NCBI GenBank assembly: GCA_035772735.1
Contig: JASDFA010000003.1
Location: forward strand, 64,166,501-64,230,500
Direction: 5' to 3'
Origin: Datura wrightii
Lineage: Eukaryota; Streptophyta; Magnoliopsida; Solanales; Solanaceae
Length of the DNA: 64,000 nt
Of the stretch, positions 53,556-64,000 are shown in pieces; the stretch's first letter is position 1, and each line of letters begins with the position of its first letter. Under the pieces are notes generated by a model, which did no database searches, was not told the DNA's origin, and worked only from the letters and a program-made list of their open reading frames with translations. A program made the translations under genes and the position numbers.

Positions 53556-55653
53556 ATATCTCCCCCTTGGGAACATTCATCCTAAAATGTGGCGTAAACA
53601 TACTGAAAAGCTGGGGAAAGGAACTGCACACCTAAAATTGAACATCAAAAGCTGAAAACTTACGGAGATACTGACTCCTGACCGATATACATGACTGAAC
53701 TGAATTCATGAATCACACATACATGTACTGACATGAAAGGAACTGAGAGACATGAACTAAACATGAAACTGAATAGAGTATTGGAGAGGGAACTGATACC
53801 TCATGCTAGAACTGAGTCGGTAGGGAAAAGTTGCAAGTATTTAGCCATCGTATCTACTTTGGATTTCCACGTAGCTCCTTCAACAAGCTGATTTCTCCAC
53901 AAACCTTTATTGAAGCTACTTCTTTGTTCCTCAACTTCTGAACCTAACAATCAAGGATATCAACTAAAACCTCCTCATAGCTAAGGTTATCCTTCACACC
54001 TATTCTCTCCACCAGAACAACCAAAATTGGATCACTAATGCACTTCTTCAACAATGATACATGAAAAACTGGATGCGCCAAAGCCAACTCTGTAGGTAGC
54101 TCCTATTCATAGGCACCTTACTAACATGTCTCACAATCCTTTATGGGCCAACATATGAGAGAATAAGCTTCCTTTTTTTTGAACCTCATCACTCCCTTCA
54201 TGGGAGACACCTTGAAGATCACCTAATCATCCACTTCAAAGTCGAGTTCTCTCTGCCTAGCATCCTCATATGACTTTTGACAACTCTAAGTTGTTTTAAG
54301 CTTTTCCCTTATAAGATGAACATTCTTCATAGCCTCATAAATTGAATCTGGTCCTACCAACATAGATTCACCTACTTCAAACCAACTAATAGGTGATCTA
54401 CACCTCCGTCCATAAAGATCCTCAAACGGAGCCATTCCAATGGTAGAATGGTAACTATTGTTATGAGCAAACTCGATAAGAGGTAAATGATCATCCCAAC
54501 TACCTATGAAATCAATCACACTCGCTCTCAATATGTCCTCAAGAGTTTGAATGGTCCACTCAGCCTGACCATCTACCTGCGGGTGAAAAGCTATGCTAAG
54601 CTTGACATGAATACCAAGCACCTTCTGGAACGATCTCCAAAACTGTGAGGTAAACTGAGTACCTCTGTCTAAAATGATGGATAAAGAGACTCCATGCAAT
54701 CCAACTAACTCCTGGATGTATAATTTAGCATAGTCCTCAACTGAATCGATAGTTTTGACCGGTAAAAAATAAGCTGCTTTGGTCAATCTATCTACCACCA
54801 CCCAAATAAATCCATACTATCTACGAGTGCGAGGCAATCTTGTGATGAAGTACATATTTATCTCTTCCCACTTCCAAGTGGGTATTCTGATGTCTAGTAG
54901 CATACCCCTCTAGGTCTTTGGCGCTCCACTTTCACTTGTTGACAGTTTGGACACTTAGCGAAAAACTATTCTGCGTCCTTCTTCATGCCATTCCACCAAT
55001 AGACATCCCGTAGGTCATGGTACATCTTGGTGGCACCTAGATGTATAGAGTATCAGGAACCATGAGCCTCATGCAACATCCATTCTCTCAAATCATCGAC
55101 ATCTAGAAGACATAAATGACCCTGATATCAAAGTGCACCATCTCTCCCTTGGGAGAAGACCTCCACCGTCTGATTTTGGACCACTTCTTTCAACTTTACC
55201 AAAATAGGATCCTCATCTTTTCAAGACTTGACCTCAGCCATCAAAGAAGATTTGGCGGATTCTTAAAAATCTCACCACCATCTGACTAGTCAACGAGGCG
55301 AACCCCTAAACATGAAAGTCTATGGACATCCTTTACTAACTTCTTCCTTCCATCCTCCACATGAGAAACACTCTCCATGGACAGTCTACTAACGACATCA
55401 GAAACTATATTGGTCTTGCCCGAATGATAAAAGACACTCAAGTCATAGTCCTTGAGCAGCTCTAACCCTGTTTTTTGTCGCAAATTCAAATCCTTTTAGG
55501 TGAACACATACTATATGCTCTTGTGGTCCGTAAATGCATTCACATGGACCCCATACAAATAGTGTCTCAAACTCTTCATTGTGAACACCGCCGCTACCAA
55601 TTCTAGGTCATGCATCGGGTAATTCTTCTCAAGAGTCTTAAGCTGTCTAGAGG
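53556..55653 (-). mobile_element. Element H: Del/Tekay-type pol remnant, cut by I
   Basis: Minus strand. Polypurine tract ATATCTCCCCCTTGGG (plus strand, 53556-53571) and an eroded pre-PPT hairpin (53573-53590: ACATTCA/AAAATGT). From 55653 down: RNase H (YASRQLKTLEKNYPMHDLEL, ELLKDYDLSVFYH), a frameshifted integrase zinc finger, and an open integrase core at 54801-54286. The core has LTKAAYFLPVKTIDSVEDYA, then LDRGTQFTSQFWRSF carrying the second catalytic D, and TIQTLEDILRASVIDF. After it come a broken C-terminal domain and chromodomain remnant to about 53840. Element I interrupts RNase H right after SRQLK's codons; the rest lies beyond the window. Confidence 0.85.
54286..54801 (-). pseudogene. 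pol: H integrase core
   Basis: Longest surviving frame of H. The RNase H-fold core has the second aspartate in DRGTQF and the catalytic glutamate region QAEWTIQTLED (relatives have ERTIQTLED). The first aspartate (NMDFITG) lies upstream at about 54860, where the frame is broken by stops. The frame ends at a TAA (54286) within the C-terminal domain. Not functional alone. Confidence 0.85.
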
Positions 55654-55658
55654 CATAC

Positions 55659-57880
55659 TATCACAACCCAAACATAGGCCCGGATCGAGACACGGGACAA
55701 AGAACCCCCGAGAGTCTCCAAGTCGACCTGTTCCATGAACATATCATCTAACTCAATCGTACTAAAGCGGAAGATCAACATAATAAACATAGCAGAAGTT
55801 TGAAAATCTCATCACATCAGAATACATAACTCAAAATCAAAGTTGATTACATTCTATATTTGAAAAGCCTCTACTACTGACAGTTTGATGGGACAAGACC
55901 CCAAATAACTCACTAAAGTCTGAAACTGAAAGTAGTAGATACAACTGAAAGGAAGGGCCCTCGAAAGATGAGGACTCACCAACTCTGGCTGATAAGTGCT
56001 AAAGCTGCAGGTTGGGCTAATAACAAGATTGATCCTGAATATCCGAGCATGTATCATTAAATGATACAACATAGAGTATGCGGTCAGTACTTGGAATGTA
56101 TCGAGTATGCAAGGTAAGTAAAACCGCTAAGTAAAATCATAAATCATGCATATCATAAAACATAGTCAAGATAAGATTTTGAGAGTAGGGCTTGCATGCT
56201 ATTTTCTGAAATCATGATTTGAACATAACTAAACATCATAACTGAATTCAATGATCAAAGCTTAAAATTGATAATCATAAATAGAATTGAACATTGGTTC
56301 AAACCTGCTGAAAACATATATCATGACTGATGAACATGAATAATTGAAATCATGAGGAGCAATGTGAGAATCATCATATAACCGACATTACCACGATGGA
56401 GCTTACATGATCGCGACTCACACTCAAGTGGGCAGAGCCGTCCAAAGCTATGTCAGGGCTAAGAACACTACCATGATATCGATAACTAACTGAAGGCCCC
56501 TTGGGGGAGGGGAAACTCACAACAGAGGTGTCAAATAATCTAAACATTCCTATGTTGGCACGTAGTTCTGAGCCATAGGATTGACTGACCCTTAGCCTAC
56601 TCGGTGCTAGACACTACACCCAAAAATATGCATATGCTCTCCATCTTTTCACAACGAAGCTGAACGATCCATTGTCTAGTGACGAGGCTGACTCATAACA
56701 TACATACATAAATCTGAAATCATAACATGAGGAGCCTTGGCTCAAACCAGACCAGAAGCTGAAAATAGTAGGAGTCTAGACTCCATAATCCATGTGGTAA
56801 GCAATACATGAAGTTTAGAAAAATTCATGAAACATACTTAATCATATGGGCTTTCCCAATAATTAAACATTCCTGACATAGAATTGGTCATTCAAAAACA
56901 TGAACATAGACATGGGTAGTTCGAAATCATAATTTATAAACATCTCATCATACTTGAATACATATTTCATATATCTCAACTTTCATGAACTTTCATAGAT
57001 GGGCATTATAATTTATAAAACTTGAAAATATAATTTATAATTGAAAACATTATAAAATCTACCCATTAATCATAATTCAACATTATAAACATGCTTAGAT
57101 TATACCCCTAATTAAAACTTAGAGAATTCACATGTTGGGTAAAAACTTCATAGACTCATCAACTAGAATTTCATGAATTGATAGAGGATTAGGCATGGGT
57201 GTGGACAATTACACCCATTCATAACCCTACATACCTGAAGAAATCTCATTTCACAACTTCCTTGATTGCCCAAAGAGAATTTGGGAAGAACTTGGGAAAT
57301 TTAGGCTTGATCACCCCTCACAGCTTGTAGACTTGAATGCATGGAAGTAAATAAGCCTAGAATGAACTTACTCCTCTTAAAACACTCCATTCTGAGCTTA
57401 AAACGACGTAGCTTAGGCCGTAGGAACTTAGGAATTATGGAAAAGCCCTTAATAAAATCGTAAGGAAAAAACACTGCCAGTCCCAACGAGGGACTGGACG
57501 GCCCGTCGTCCTTTATCACGACTCGTGTCACCTCTCATTGGCTGCACTGGAATTACATATTTACTTGTTACCACGAGGGACACCACGACACGTGGTGACT
57601 GGTCGTTAGGTGCACTGCCAGAACATTAATCCCTCAAATCAATCTCTGACCATGACCCACTGTAGGACTCGTGGTGGTGACCACAACTCGTGGTCCTGCC
57701 CGTGATCAGCCTCAAACTCAAAAATCTCAGCCATGTCCAACATCCTCCCCATGAGTCACTTAGCGACTCGTGGTGCAGTCCACTGGTCACTGGATGACTC
57801 GTCCTATGACCTGGTGCTGAAAATCCTATTTTCTCCATTTCAACTTACGGGTATGATCTTAGGGCTTTTGGGGTATTACA
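55659..57880 (-). repeat. I 3' LTR
   Basis: 2222 bp. Contains a diverged version of the D tandem repeat near 56656 and, at 57480-57830, clustered palindromic words (CACGACTCGTG, ACCACGACACGTGGT). Ends GGGTATTACA on the plus strand. Confidence 0.9.
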
Positions 57881-57915
57881 ATATCTCCCCTTGGGAACAT
57901 TCATCCTTGAATGTT
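57881..57915 (-). promoter_or_regulatory. I polypurine tract and pre-PPT hairpin
   Basis: Minus strand AACATTCA-AGGA-TGAATGTT (57896-57915), a perfect 8-bp stem in which the loop-closing G-C pair of E is A-T. CCCAAGGGGAGATAT follows, then the LTR. Confidence 0.82.
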
Positions 57916-58129
57916 GAAAATCATACTGAAAAGTAGATAAATGCAATCATCATACTCAAATACTAAACATACAAGCTGAAAACTAGTGAAATGGCTGACT
58001 CTAAACTGAAATACATGACTGAACTGAATTCTTGAATCACACATACATTCATTGACATGAAAGAAATCTGAGCACATGAATTGAACATGAAACTGAATAG
58101 AGTACTAAGGAGGAAACTGATACCTCATG

Positions 58130-60120
58130 TTGAAACTGAGCAGGAAGGAAATAAATGTGGGTATTTAGCCATCATATCTACTTAGGCTTCCCACGTGGCT
58201 CCCTCAATTGTTGATTCCTCAACAAAATATTGACTTAGGCTACTTCTTTGTTTCTTAGCTTACAAACCTGACGATCAAGTTTTTCCACCGGAACCTCCTC
58301 ATAACTGAGGCTATCTTTCACACCGACACTGTCCACTGGAACAACTAGAGCTAGATCACCCAAACACTTCTTTAAGAGCGATACATGGAAAACCGAATGG
58401 ACTGAAGCTAATTCTGAGGGAAACTCCAACTCATATGCTACCTTGCCAACCCGTTTCACAATCTGGTACAGACCATCATAACAGGGACTGAGTTTTCCTT
58501 TCTTTTCGAATCTCATCACTCTCTTCATGGGGGACACCTTTAGAAACACCCAATCATCAACTTTAAACTCAAGTTCTCTCCTCCTCACATCCACTTAGGA
58601 CTTTTGGCAAATCTGAGCTATTTTCAGCCTTTCCCTTATAAGCTAAATTTTCTCCATAGACTTATGAAATTAATCTAGCCCTATTAATGTAGCTTCACCT
58701 ACATCAAACCAACCCATAGGCGATCCACAGCGTCACCCATAAAGAGCCTCAAACGGAGCCATCTGAATGTTGGAATGGTAGCTATTGTTATACGCACACT
58801 CAATAAAAGGTAAATGATCATCCCAACTACCTTTGAAGTCATTCACACATGCTCTCAACATATCCTCAAGAGTCTGAATGGTCCGCTCGACCTGACCATC
58901 GTTTGCGAGTGAAAAGTTGTGCTAAGCTTGACTTGAGTACCGAGTTCCTTTTGAAATGATCTCCAAATCTAGGAGGTAAACTAAGTACCTGTATCTGATA
59001 TGATGGACAAGGGAACTCCATGCAACCGAACTAGCTCCCAAATGTATAACTTAGCATAATCCTCTGCTGAATCAATAGTTTGGACTGGTAGGAAATGAGC
59101 TGCTTTAGTCAACCTGTCCATAACCACCCAAATAGAGTCATACTGTTTACGAGTACGAGGCAACCCTGTGATAAAGTCCATGTTGATCTCCTCCCACTTC
59201 CAAGTAGGAATACTAATGTCTTGAAGCACACCTCTAGGTCTTTGATGCACAACATTCACCTGTTGACAATTTGGACACTTAGCGACAACTCTGATATATC
59301 CTTCTTCATGCTATTCCTCTAATAGACTTTCGTAAGTCATAGTACATCTTGGTGGTACCTGGATGTATAGGGTATCTAGAACCATGAGCCTCATGCAACA
59401 TCCGACCTCTCAAATTATCAACATACAGAACACACAAGCGACCCTGATAACTGAGCACCCCATCGCCCCCTTTGGAGAAGACTTCTACCTTTTGATTCTG
59501 AACGACTTCCTTCAACTTTACCAAAATAGGATCCTCATCCTGTCTAGTTTTAACTTCTGTCACTAAGGATGATTTTGACCCATTCTGAATAATAACACCA
59601 CCATCTGTCGAGTAAACAAGATGGACTCCTAGCCATGCAAGCCGATGTACATCCTTCACTAACTCCTTCCTTTCCTCATCTACATGGGACACACTCTCCA
59701 TGGAAAGCCTGCTAAGAGCATCCGCCACCACATTAGCCTTTCCCGGATGATAAAGGACACTTATATCATAATCCTACAAAAGCTCCAACCACCACCTCTG
59801 ACATAGATTCAAATCCTTCGGGTAAACACGTACTGTAGGCTCTTGTGGTCTGTAAACACATCTATGTAGACCCCATATAGATAGTATCTCCAAATCTTTA
59901 AGGCAAATACTATCGCAGCCAGCTCGAGATCATGAGTTGGATAATTCTTTTCATGGACCTTCAGCTCTATAAGTATAGGCTATAACTTTACTGTGCTGCA
60001 TGAGTACACAACCAATGTTGATTCCTGAAGTGTCAACACTGGTGCTGAGGTGAGTCGACTCTTCAACTCTTGGAAGCTCTTCTCACAAGTCTCTGACCAT
60101 TGAAAACTTTCTTATGGGAT
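58130..60120 (-). pseudogene. pol: I RNase H remnant, integrase and chromodomain region
   Basis: RNase H is heavily shifted between 60120 and 59735. Frame 59731-59306 has VADALSRLSMESVSHVDEER and the start of the zinc finger (HEAHGSRYPIHPGTTKMYY). Frame 59259-58981 has the integrase core start (WKWEEINMDFITGLPRTRKQ, DRLTKAAHFLPVQTIDSAED, SIISDTGT), with two catalytic aspartates. The middle is broken near 58980-58600. Frame 58594-58235 is the C-terminal domain (VDDWVFLKVSPMKRVMRFEK, FHVSLLKKCLGD, VEKLDRQVCKLRNKEVA), running into a decayed chromodomain. Inactive. Confidence 0.87.
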
Positions 60121-60756
60121 AGTTTGGTCAATGGTGCCACAATAGATGAAAACCCTTAACAAATCTCTGATAATAACCAGCTAAACCCAAGAATCCCCTG
60201 ATGTTCGAAGGACTCACTAGTTTGGGGAAATTCTTCACCGCTTTTATCTTTTGAGAGTCCACCTGCACACCCTCACTCGACACCACATGAACCGAAAATG
60301 CCACGGAATTCAACCAAAACTCGCATTTGCTAAATTTAGCATACAACTGGCGATCCTTCAGAGTTTGTAGCACCACCATCAGATGAGTGGCATGCTCCTC
60401 CTCACTTTGAGAGAATATAAGTATGTCATCTATGAACACAATCACGAACATATCTAAATATGAATTAGAAGAGAACTGGTGAACCCCATGGGATTTTCTA
60501 GGTATGATGAATCCCTTGTCTAAGAGGTCCTTCAACTGCTCCTTCAACTTTTTAGCTTAGCTGGAGCCATTCTGTAAGGGGGAATAGATATAGGCTTTGT
60601 ATCGGGAATAAGGTCAACACCAAAATCAATCTCCCACTCGGGAGGGATTCCCAGTAAATCATCTGGAAACACCTCTGGATACTCACACACTACAAGAACT
60701 AACTGGATAGTCGGGGTTTCGAATGTAGCATACTTAACCCTAACTAGACGATACAC
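60121..60756 (-). pseudogene. pol: I reverse transcriptase with internal deletion
   Basis: Frame 60756-60544 has VCEYPEVFPDDLLGIPPEWE, PISIPPYRMAPAKL; frame 60547-60128 has LKDLLDKGFIIPRKSHGVHQ, then jumps to YLDMFVIVFIDDILIFSQSE, SKCEFW and GFLGLAGYYQRFVKGF. Roughly 100 codons between SPWG and PYLDM (the YRQLNK, YPLPRIDD and FRTRYG motifs) are missing at about 60465-60480. FIDD itself is intact. So the palm is truncated and inactive. Confidence 0.87.
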
Positions 60757-61364
60757 ATAACCTTTAGAAATATTTTTTCTAGCCTTAAGGCTGGAAACGA
60801 AATGACCTACAGGAATAGCTAAACTACGCTTCCACTCTAAAATTGGTTCAACTGGAAATCTAAACTCTACTGCACCGGTTTTACAATTGACTAAGGAATA
60901 ACATGCATATCACCAATCCATGCCGAGGATAACATCAAAATCAGTCATGGCTAACTCTACTAAATCTGCTGAGGTGACTTTCTAAGGGACTGTGACAGGG
61001 AAATTTCGATATACCCTTCAAGCTATACTGAATCACCGACTGGAGTAGAGACTGAGAAGGGCTCTAATATGATTTTGGGACTGTCTCCGAAACTACTAGC
61101 ATCATAGGGCATCACAAAAAATAAGGTAGCCCCTGGATCTAACAATGCATAAACATCAAGGTGAAATACTCGTAATGTACCAGTGACTACATCTGGGGAG
61201 ACTCTTGCTCCTGACGGGATGTTAGGGAATATAATCTGTTTTGATGCTGACCACCACCCGCACAAGTAGATGCATCCTGCTAGACTGGGCGTGCTGGTGG
61301 AGCTACTTAATTGGAGGCTGGGCCTCTGCCCCTGTCATGACCCTGTATGGCCGCCGGGCAATCT
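60757..61364 (-). pseudogene. I aspartic protease
   Basis: Frame 61265-61023 carries SPDVVTGTLRVFHLDVYALL, DPGATLFFV (D-P-G-A) and EPFSVSTPVGD. The rest, to the start of RT, is broken by stops but keeps DFDVILGMDW-like text near 60915-60945. Homologous to the E and D proteases. Confidence 0.82.
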
Positions 61365-62425
61365 CTAAGCATATGTTTGGGCTTCCTGCACCCAAAAAAA
61401 GCACCTGAACCTGCTAAGCACTAACTCACGTGTCTTTGGCCACACTCTGCTACACTCTAGAGGGTTGGTCTCTACGGGTATGCTACTCTTTCCAATAGAG
61501 CCTGATGCTCGTCTCCTCTGATTGTGCTTGGATCTAGATGGCACGCTCATAGATGAAGGCGCTGAGGCTGAAGTTATCTAGTGTTACTGCTGACGGTGCC
61601 CACTAGGTCTTTGCTGGGAGACTCTGAAGCTATCAGTCCTTGCCCTCTTGGCCTCTCTCTCTCAATCACTCAGCTGCACCACCTCCATCTGCTTGGCGTA
61701 CAGGACTATCTGAGCAAAGTCAATGTCATGATGAAGCATCATGGTTCGACAATCCTTGACTAGGTACTCTGCTACCCATGCACGTACCGGCTTACTTGAG
61801 CAATTTGATCCACCACCATCTTAAGTGCATACTTGGACAGACGAGTGACCTCAAAGGCATACTCCTGAACTGTCATCTTCCCTTGCTTTAGGTTCATAAA
61901 CTCGGTTGCTTTGATCTCCCTCATCTCATGAGGGAAGAACTGATCCAGAAATGTGGCATGAAACTCATCCCAACCAATAGGGCCTACTCCAACTGCCCTA
62001 CTATCTTTCCATTGCTTGAACCAGATGTTCGCAACCCCTTTCAACTAATACGAGGCTACATCAGTGCACTCCTCTCCGGTCACCCCCATGATCTGGGTGA
62101 TCTTCAGAACCTCATCAATAAACTTATGTGTATCCTCCTCTACCATTGATCCAAGAATCTCCGGAGGGTTCATCCTTAGAAAATCCCTGACTTCTGATGC
62201 CACCACATTCCCATTCTGAGGGACATGCACTACCACCTGCTGATTGACATGGGCGGTCAAAGCCTGCGCGAACATCTGTATAGCTTCCCTGAACTCAGTG
62301 TGGGCAACCGACTCGGGTGCACACTCCTCATGGGCTAGTGGGGCCTGCTGGTTTCCATCTTTATTGCCATTCTCATGGTCATTTGCATTTCCATTTTTGA
62401 TTCGATTAACTCGGTAAGGAGGCAT
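61365..62425 (-). pseudogene. gag: I gag
   Basis: ATG at 62425 (MPPYRVNRIKNGNANDHENG). Core: FLRMNPPEILGSMVEEDTHK, then TAG for CAG in ASY*LKGVANIWFKQW, FLDQFFPHEMREIKATEFMN, EYAFEVTRLSKYALKMVVDQ to about 61772. The frame is lost afterwards. The basic linker and a damaged zinc knuckle lie at 61550-61365 (SRFRCFFWVQEAQTYA, with the CCHC pattern lost). Leader of about 190 bp to the primer site. Confidence 0.86.
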
Positions 62426-62619
62426 GAGTATGAAAACGCGTATAGCACAAGTTAGAAGGATAGAGAGACATTTCATCGCAAGACATAGATCATGAAAGAG
62501 AGGAACATTTCCTATACGTCTCATAGCCTCTTCCTCATAAGTGTAGTCCATTTCACATTCATGAAAAAGACTCTACTTAATGTGGCTTTCAGACATCCCA
62601 GGACACTTCAAAACCTAAT

Positions 62620-62631
62620 GCTCTAATACCA
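62620..62631 (-). promoter_or_regulatory. I primer-binding site (tRNA-iMet, one substitution)
   Basis: Minus strand TGGTATTAGAGC, one C-to-T change from TGGTATCAGAGC, four bases from the LTR end at 62636. Confidence 0.88.
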
Positions 62632-62635
62632 AGTT

Positions 62636-64000
62636 TGTCACGATCCGAACATAGGCTTGGATCGATACACGGGACAAAGAACCCCAGGAGACTCCAGGTT
62701 GACTGGCATGAACATATCATCTAACTCATTCATAATAAAGCGGAAGATCAACATCATTAACATAGAGAAAGTCTAAAAATCTAGTAACATTGGAATACAT
62801 AACCCAAAATCAAAGTTGACTACATTCTATATCTAAAAAGCCTCTACTACTATGAGTTGATGGGGCAAGACCCCAACAAACTCACTAAAGTTTGAAACTA
62901 AAAGTACTAGATACTACTGTAAAGAAGGGACCTCGAAAGATGAAGACTCGCCAACTCTATCTGATAAGTTCTAAAGCTGTAGGCCTGGCTAATGACGGGA
63001 CTGAGCCTGAATATCTGAGCTTGTATCATGAAACAATATGGCATAGAGTATGCGATCAATACGTAGAATATACCGAGTATGCAAGGTAAGTAAAACCACT
63101 AAGTAAAATTATAAATCATGCATATCATAAAACATAGTCAAGATAAGATTTTGAGAGTAGGACTTGCATGTTATTTTCTCAAATCATGATCTGAACATCA
63201 TAACTGAATCGAATGACCCCAAGTTAAAAACTAATAATCATAAGTAGAACTTAACATTGGGTCAAACCTAGTGATAACATAAATTGTGACTGATGAACAT
63301 GCAAAACCAAAATCATGAGGAACAATGGGAGACTCATCATATAACCGACATTACCATGATAGAGCTTACGTTGTCCCGACTATCACATTCAAGGACGCTA
63401 CTATGATCTTGATATCAAGCTAAAGGCCCCTAGGGGCAGAGGAAACTCACAAGGGAGGTCCCAAATAATCTGAACAAACCAACATTGGCGAGTAATTTTG
63501 AGGCATAAGGTTGACTAACCCTTAGCCTACTCGGTGCTAGACACTATTCCCAAAAACATGCAATGGTCTCCATCATTTTTCAACGAAGTTGAACCATCTT
63601 CTAGTGACGAAGCTGATTCATAACATACATAAATAAATATGAAATCATAACTTGAGAAGCCTTGGATCAAACCATACCACAAGCTAAAAACAGTGGGAAT
63701 CTAGACTTCAAAATCCATGTGGTAAGCTAATACATGAAGTTTAGATAAATTCATGAAACATACTTGATCATATGGGCTTTCCCAATACTTAAACATGTTT
63801 GACATAGACTTTATCATTTCAAAGCATGAACATAGAAATGGGTAATTCAGAATCGTACTTTTTTCATAAACATCTCATCTTGCTTGAATACATATTGCAT
63901 AGACTTCAACTTTTTGAACTTTCATAGATGGGCATCATAATTTATATTACTTGAAAACATAATTTATAATTGAAAACATTGTACAATATGCCCATTAATC
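62636..64000 (-). repeat. I 5' LTR (truncated by window end)
   Basis: Aligns with 55659 onward for its full visible 1365 bp. About 850 bp more are expected beyond the window. Contains the eroded tandem-repeat words near 63580. No ORF. Confidence 0.9.

Larger units (their letters stand above)
55659..64000 (-). mobile_element. Element I: Del/Tekay-type retrotransposon, 5' LTR runs off the window
   Basis: Minus strand. The 3' LTR is 55659-57880 and the 5' LTR is 62636 to beyond 64000. By eye the LTRs are about 85-88% identical, so it is an older insertion. Interior in order: primer site, gag, protease, RT with an internal deletion, RNase H remnant, integrase, chromodomain remnant, PPT. The left flank CATAC (55654-55658) should recur past the window at the right end. 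The leftmost LTR bases read TATCACAACCC, with G-to-A changes in the usual TGTCACGACCC. Confidence 0.92.

Noticed and set aside
1..64000. CRISPR arrays, rRNA or tRNA genes
   Set aside because: No regular repeat-spacer pattern and no rRNA text seen. tRNA-like words are primer-binding sites (12-18 nt) only.

Overview
The window is a heterochromatin-type block of a plant nuclear genome, built almost entirely of nested LTR retrotransposons. I see no host gene, rRNA, tRNA or CRISPR array that I can support. The Ty3/gypsy families (Del/Tekay chromoviruses with tRNA-iMet primer sites; Athila-like elements with tRNA-Asp primer sites), the AT-rich spacers and the GC-rich LTR islands fit a large dicot genome. 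Solanaceae is my best guess, from general resemblance only.

Layout. Element names A to I are mine. G (minus, Athila-like pol, 39211-39243 plus 49231-51235, with primer site and 5' LTR to about 52990) is an old layer. F (minus, Del-type, LTR 36057-39210) sits in G's integrase region. D (minus, Del/Tekay, 1609-35625) apparently sits in the leader/gag start of F. D is itself split three times: by A (3695-11408) in its 3' LTR, and by E (14736-23082) and B (23189-30883) about 100 bp apart in its reverse transcriptase. C (39244-49225) sits in G, with a perfect 5-bp target duplication (CTGCC). On the right, H (minus, from 53556) is cut in RNase H by I (minus, 55659 to beyond the window end). Positions 1-1608 and about 52990-53555 stay unassigned.

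A, B and C are one plus-strand family. They carry gag and an aspartic protease but no reverse transcriptase, RNase H or integrase, so they must depend on a partner in trans; an Athila-type pol like G's is a plausible kind of donor. A and B are decayed. C is young, with LTRs about 1.5% different by eye and a gag-pro frame open except for one TAA. C also carries an extra 406-codon ORF (44642-45862) behind what looks like an internal copy of its own LTR promoter block.

The noncoding parts of A, B and C hold several conserved, covarying hairpins, and one hairpin design (loop AGGA just before the polypurine tract) is shared with the Del elements D, E and I. These RNA-like elements, the internal promoter module of C and the trans-dependent gag-pro design are the points most worth a second look.
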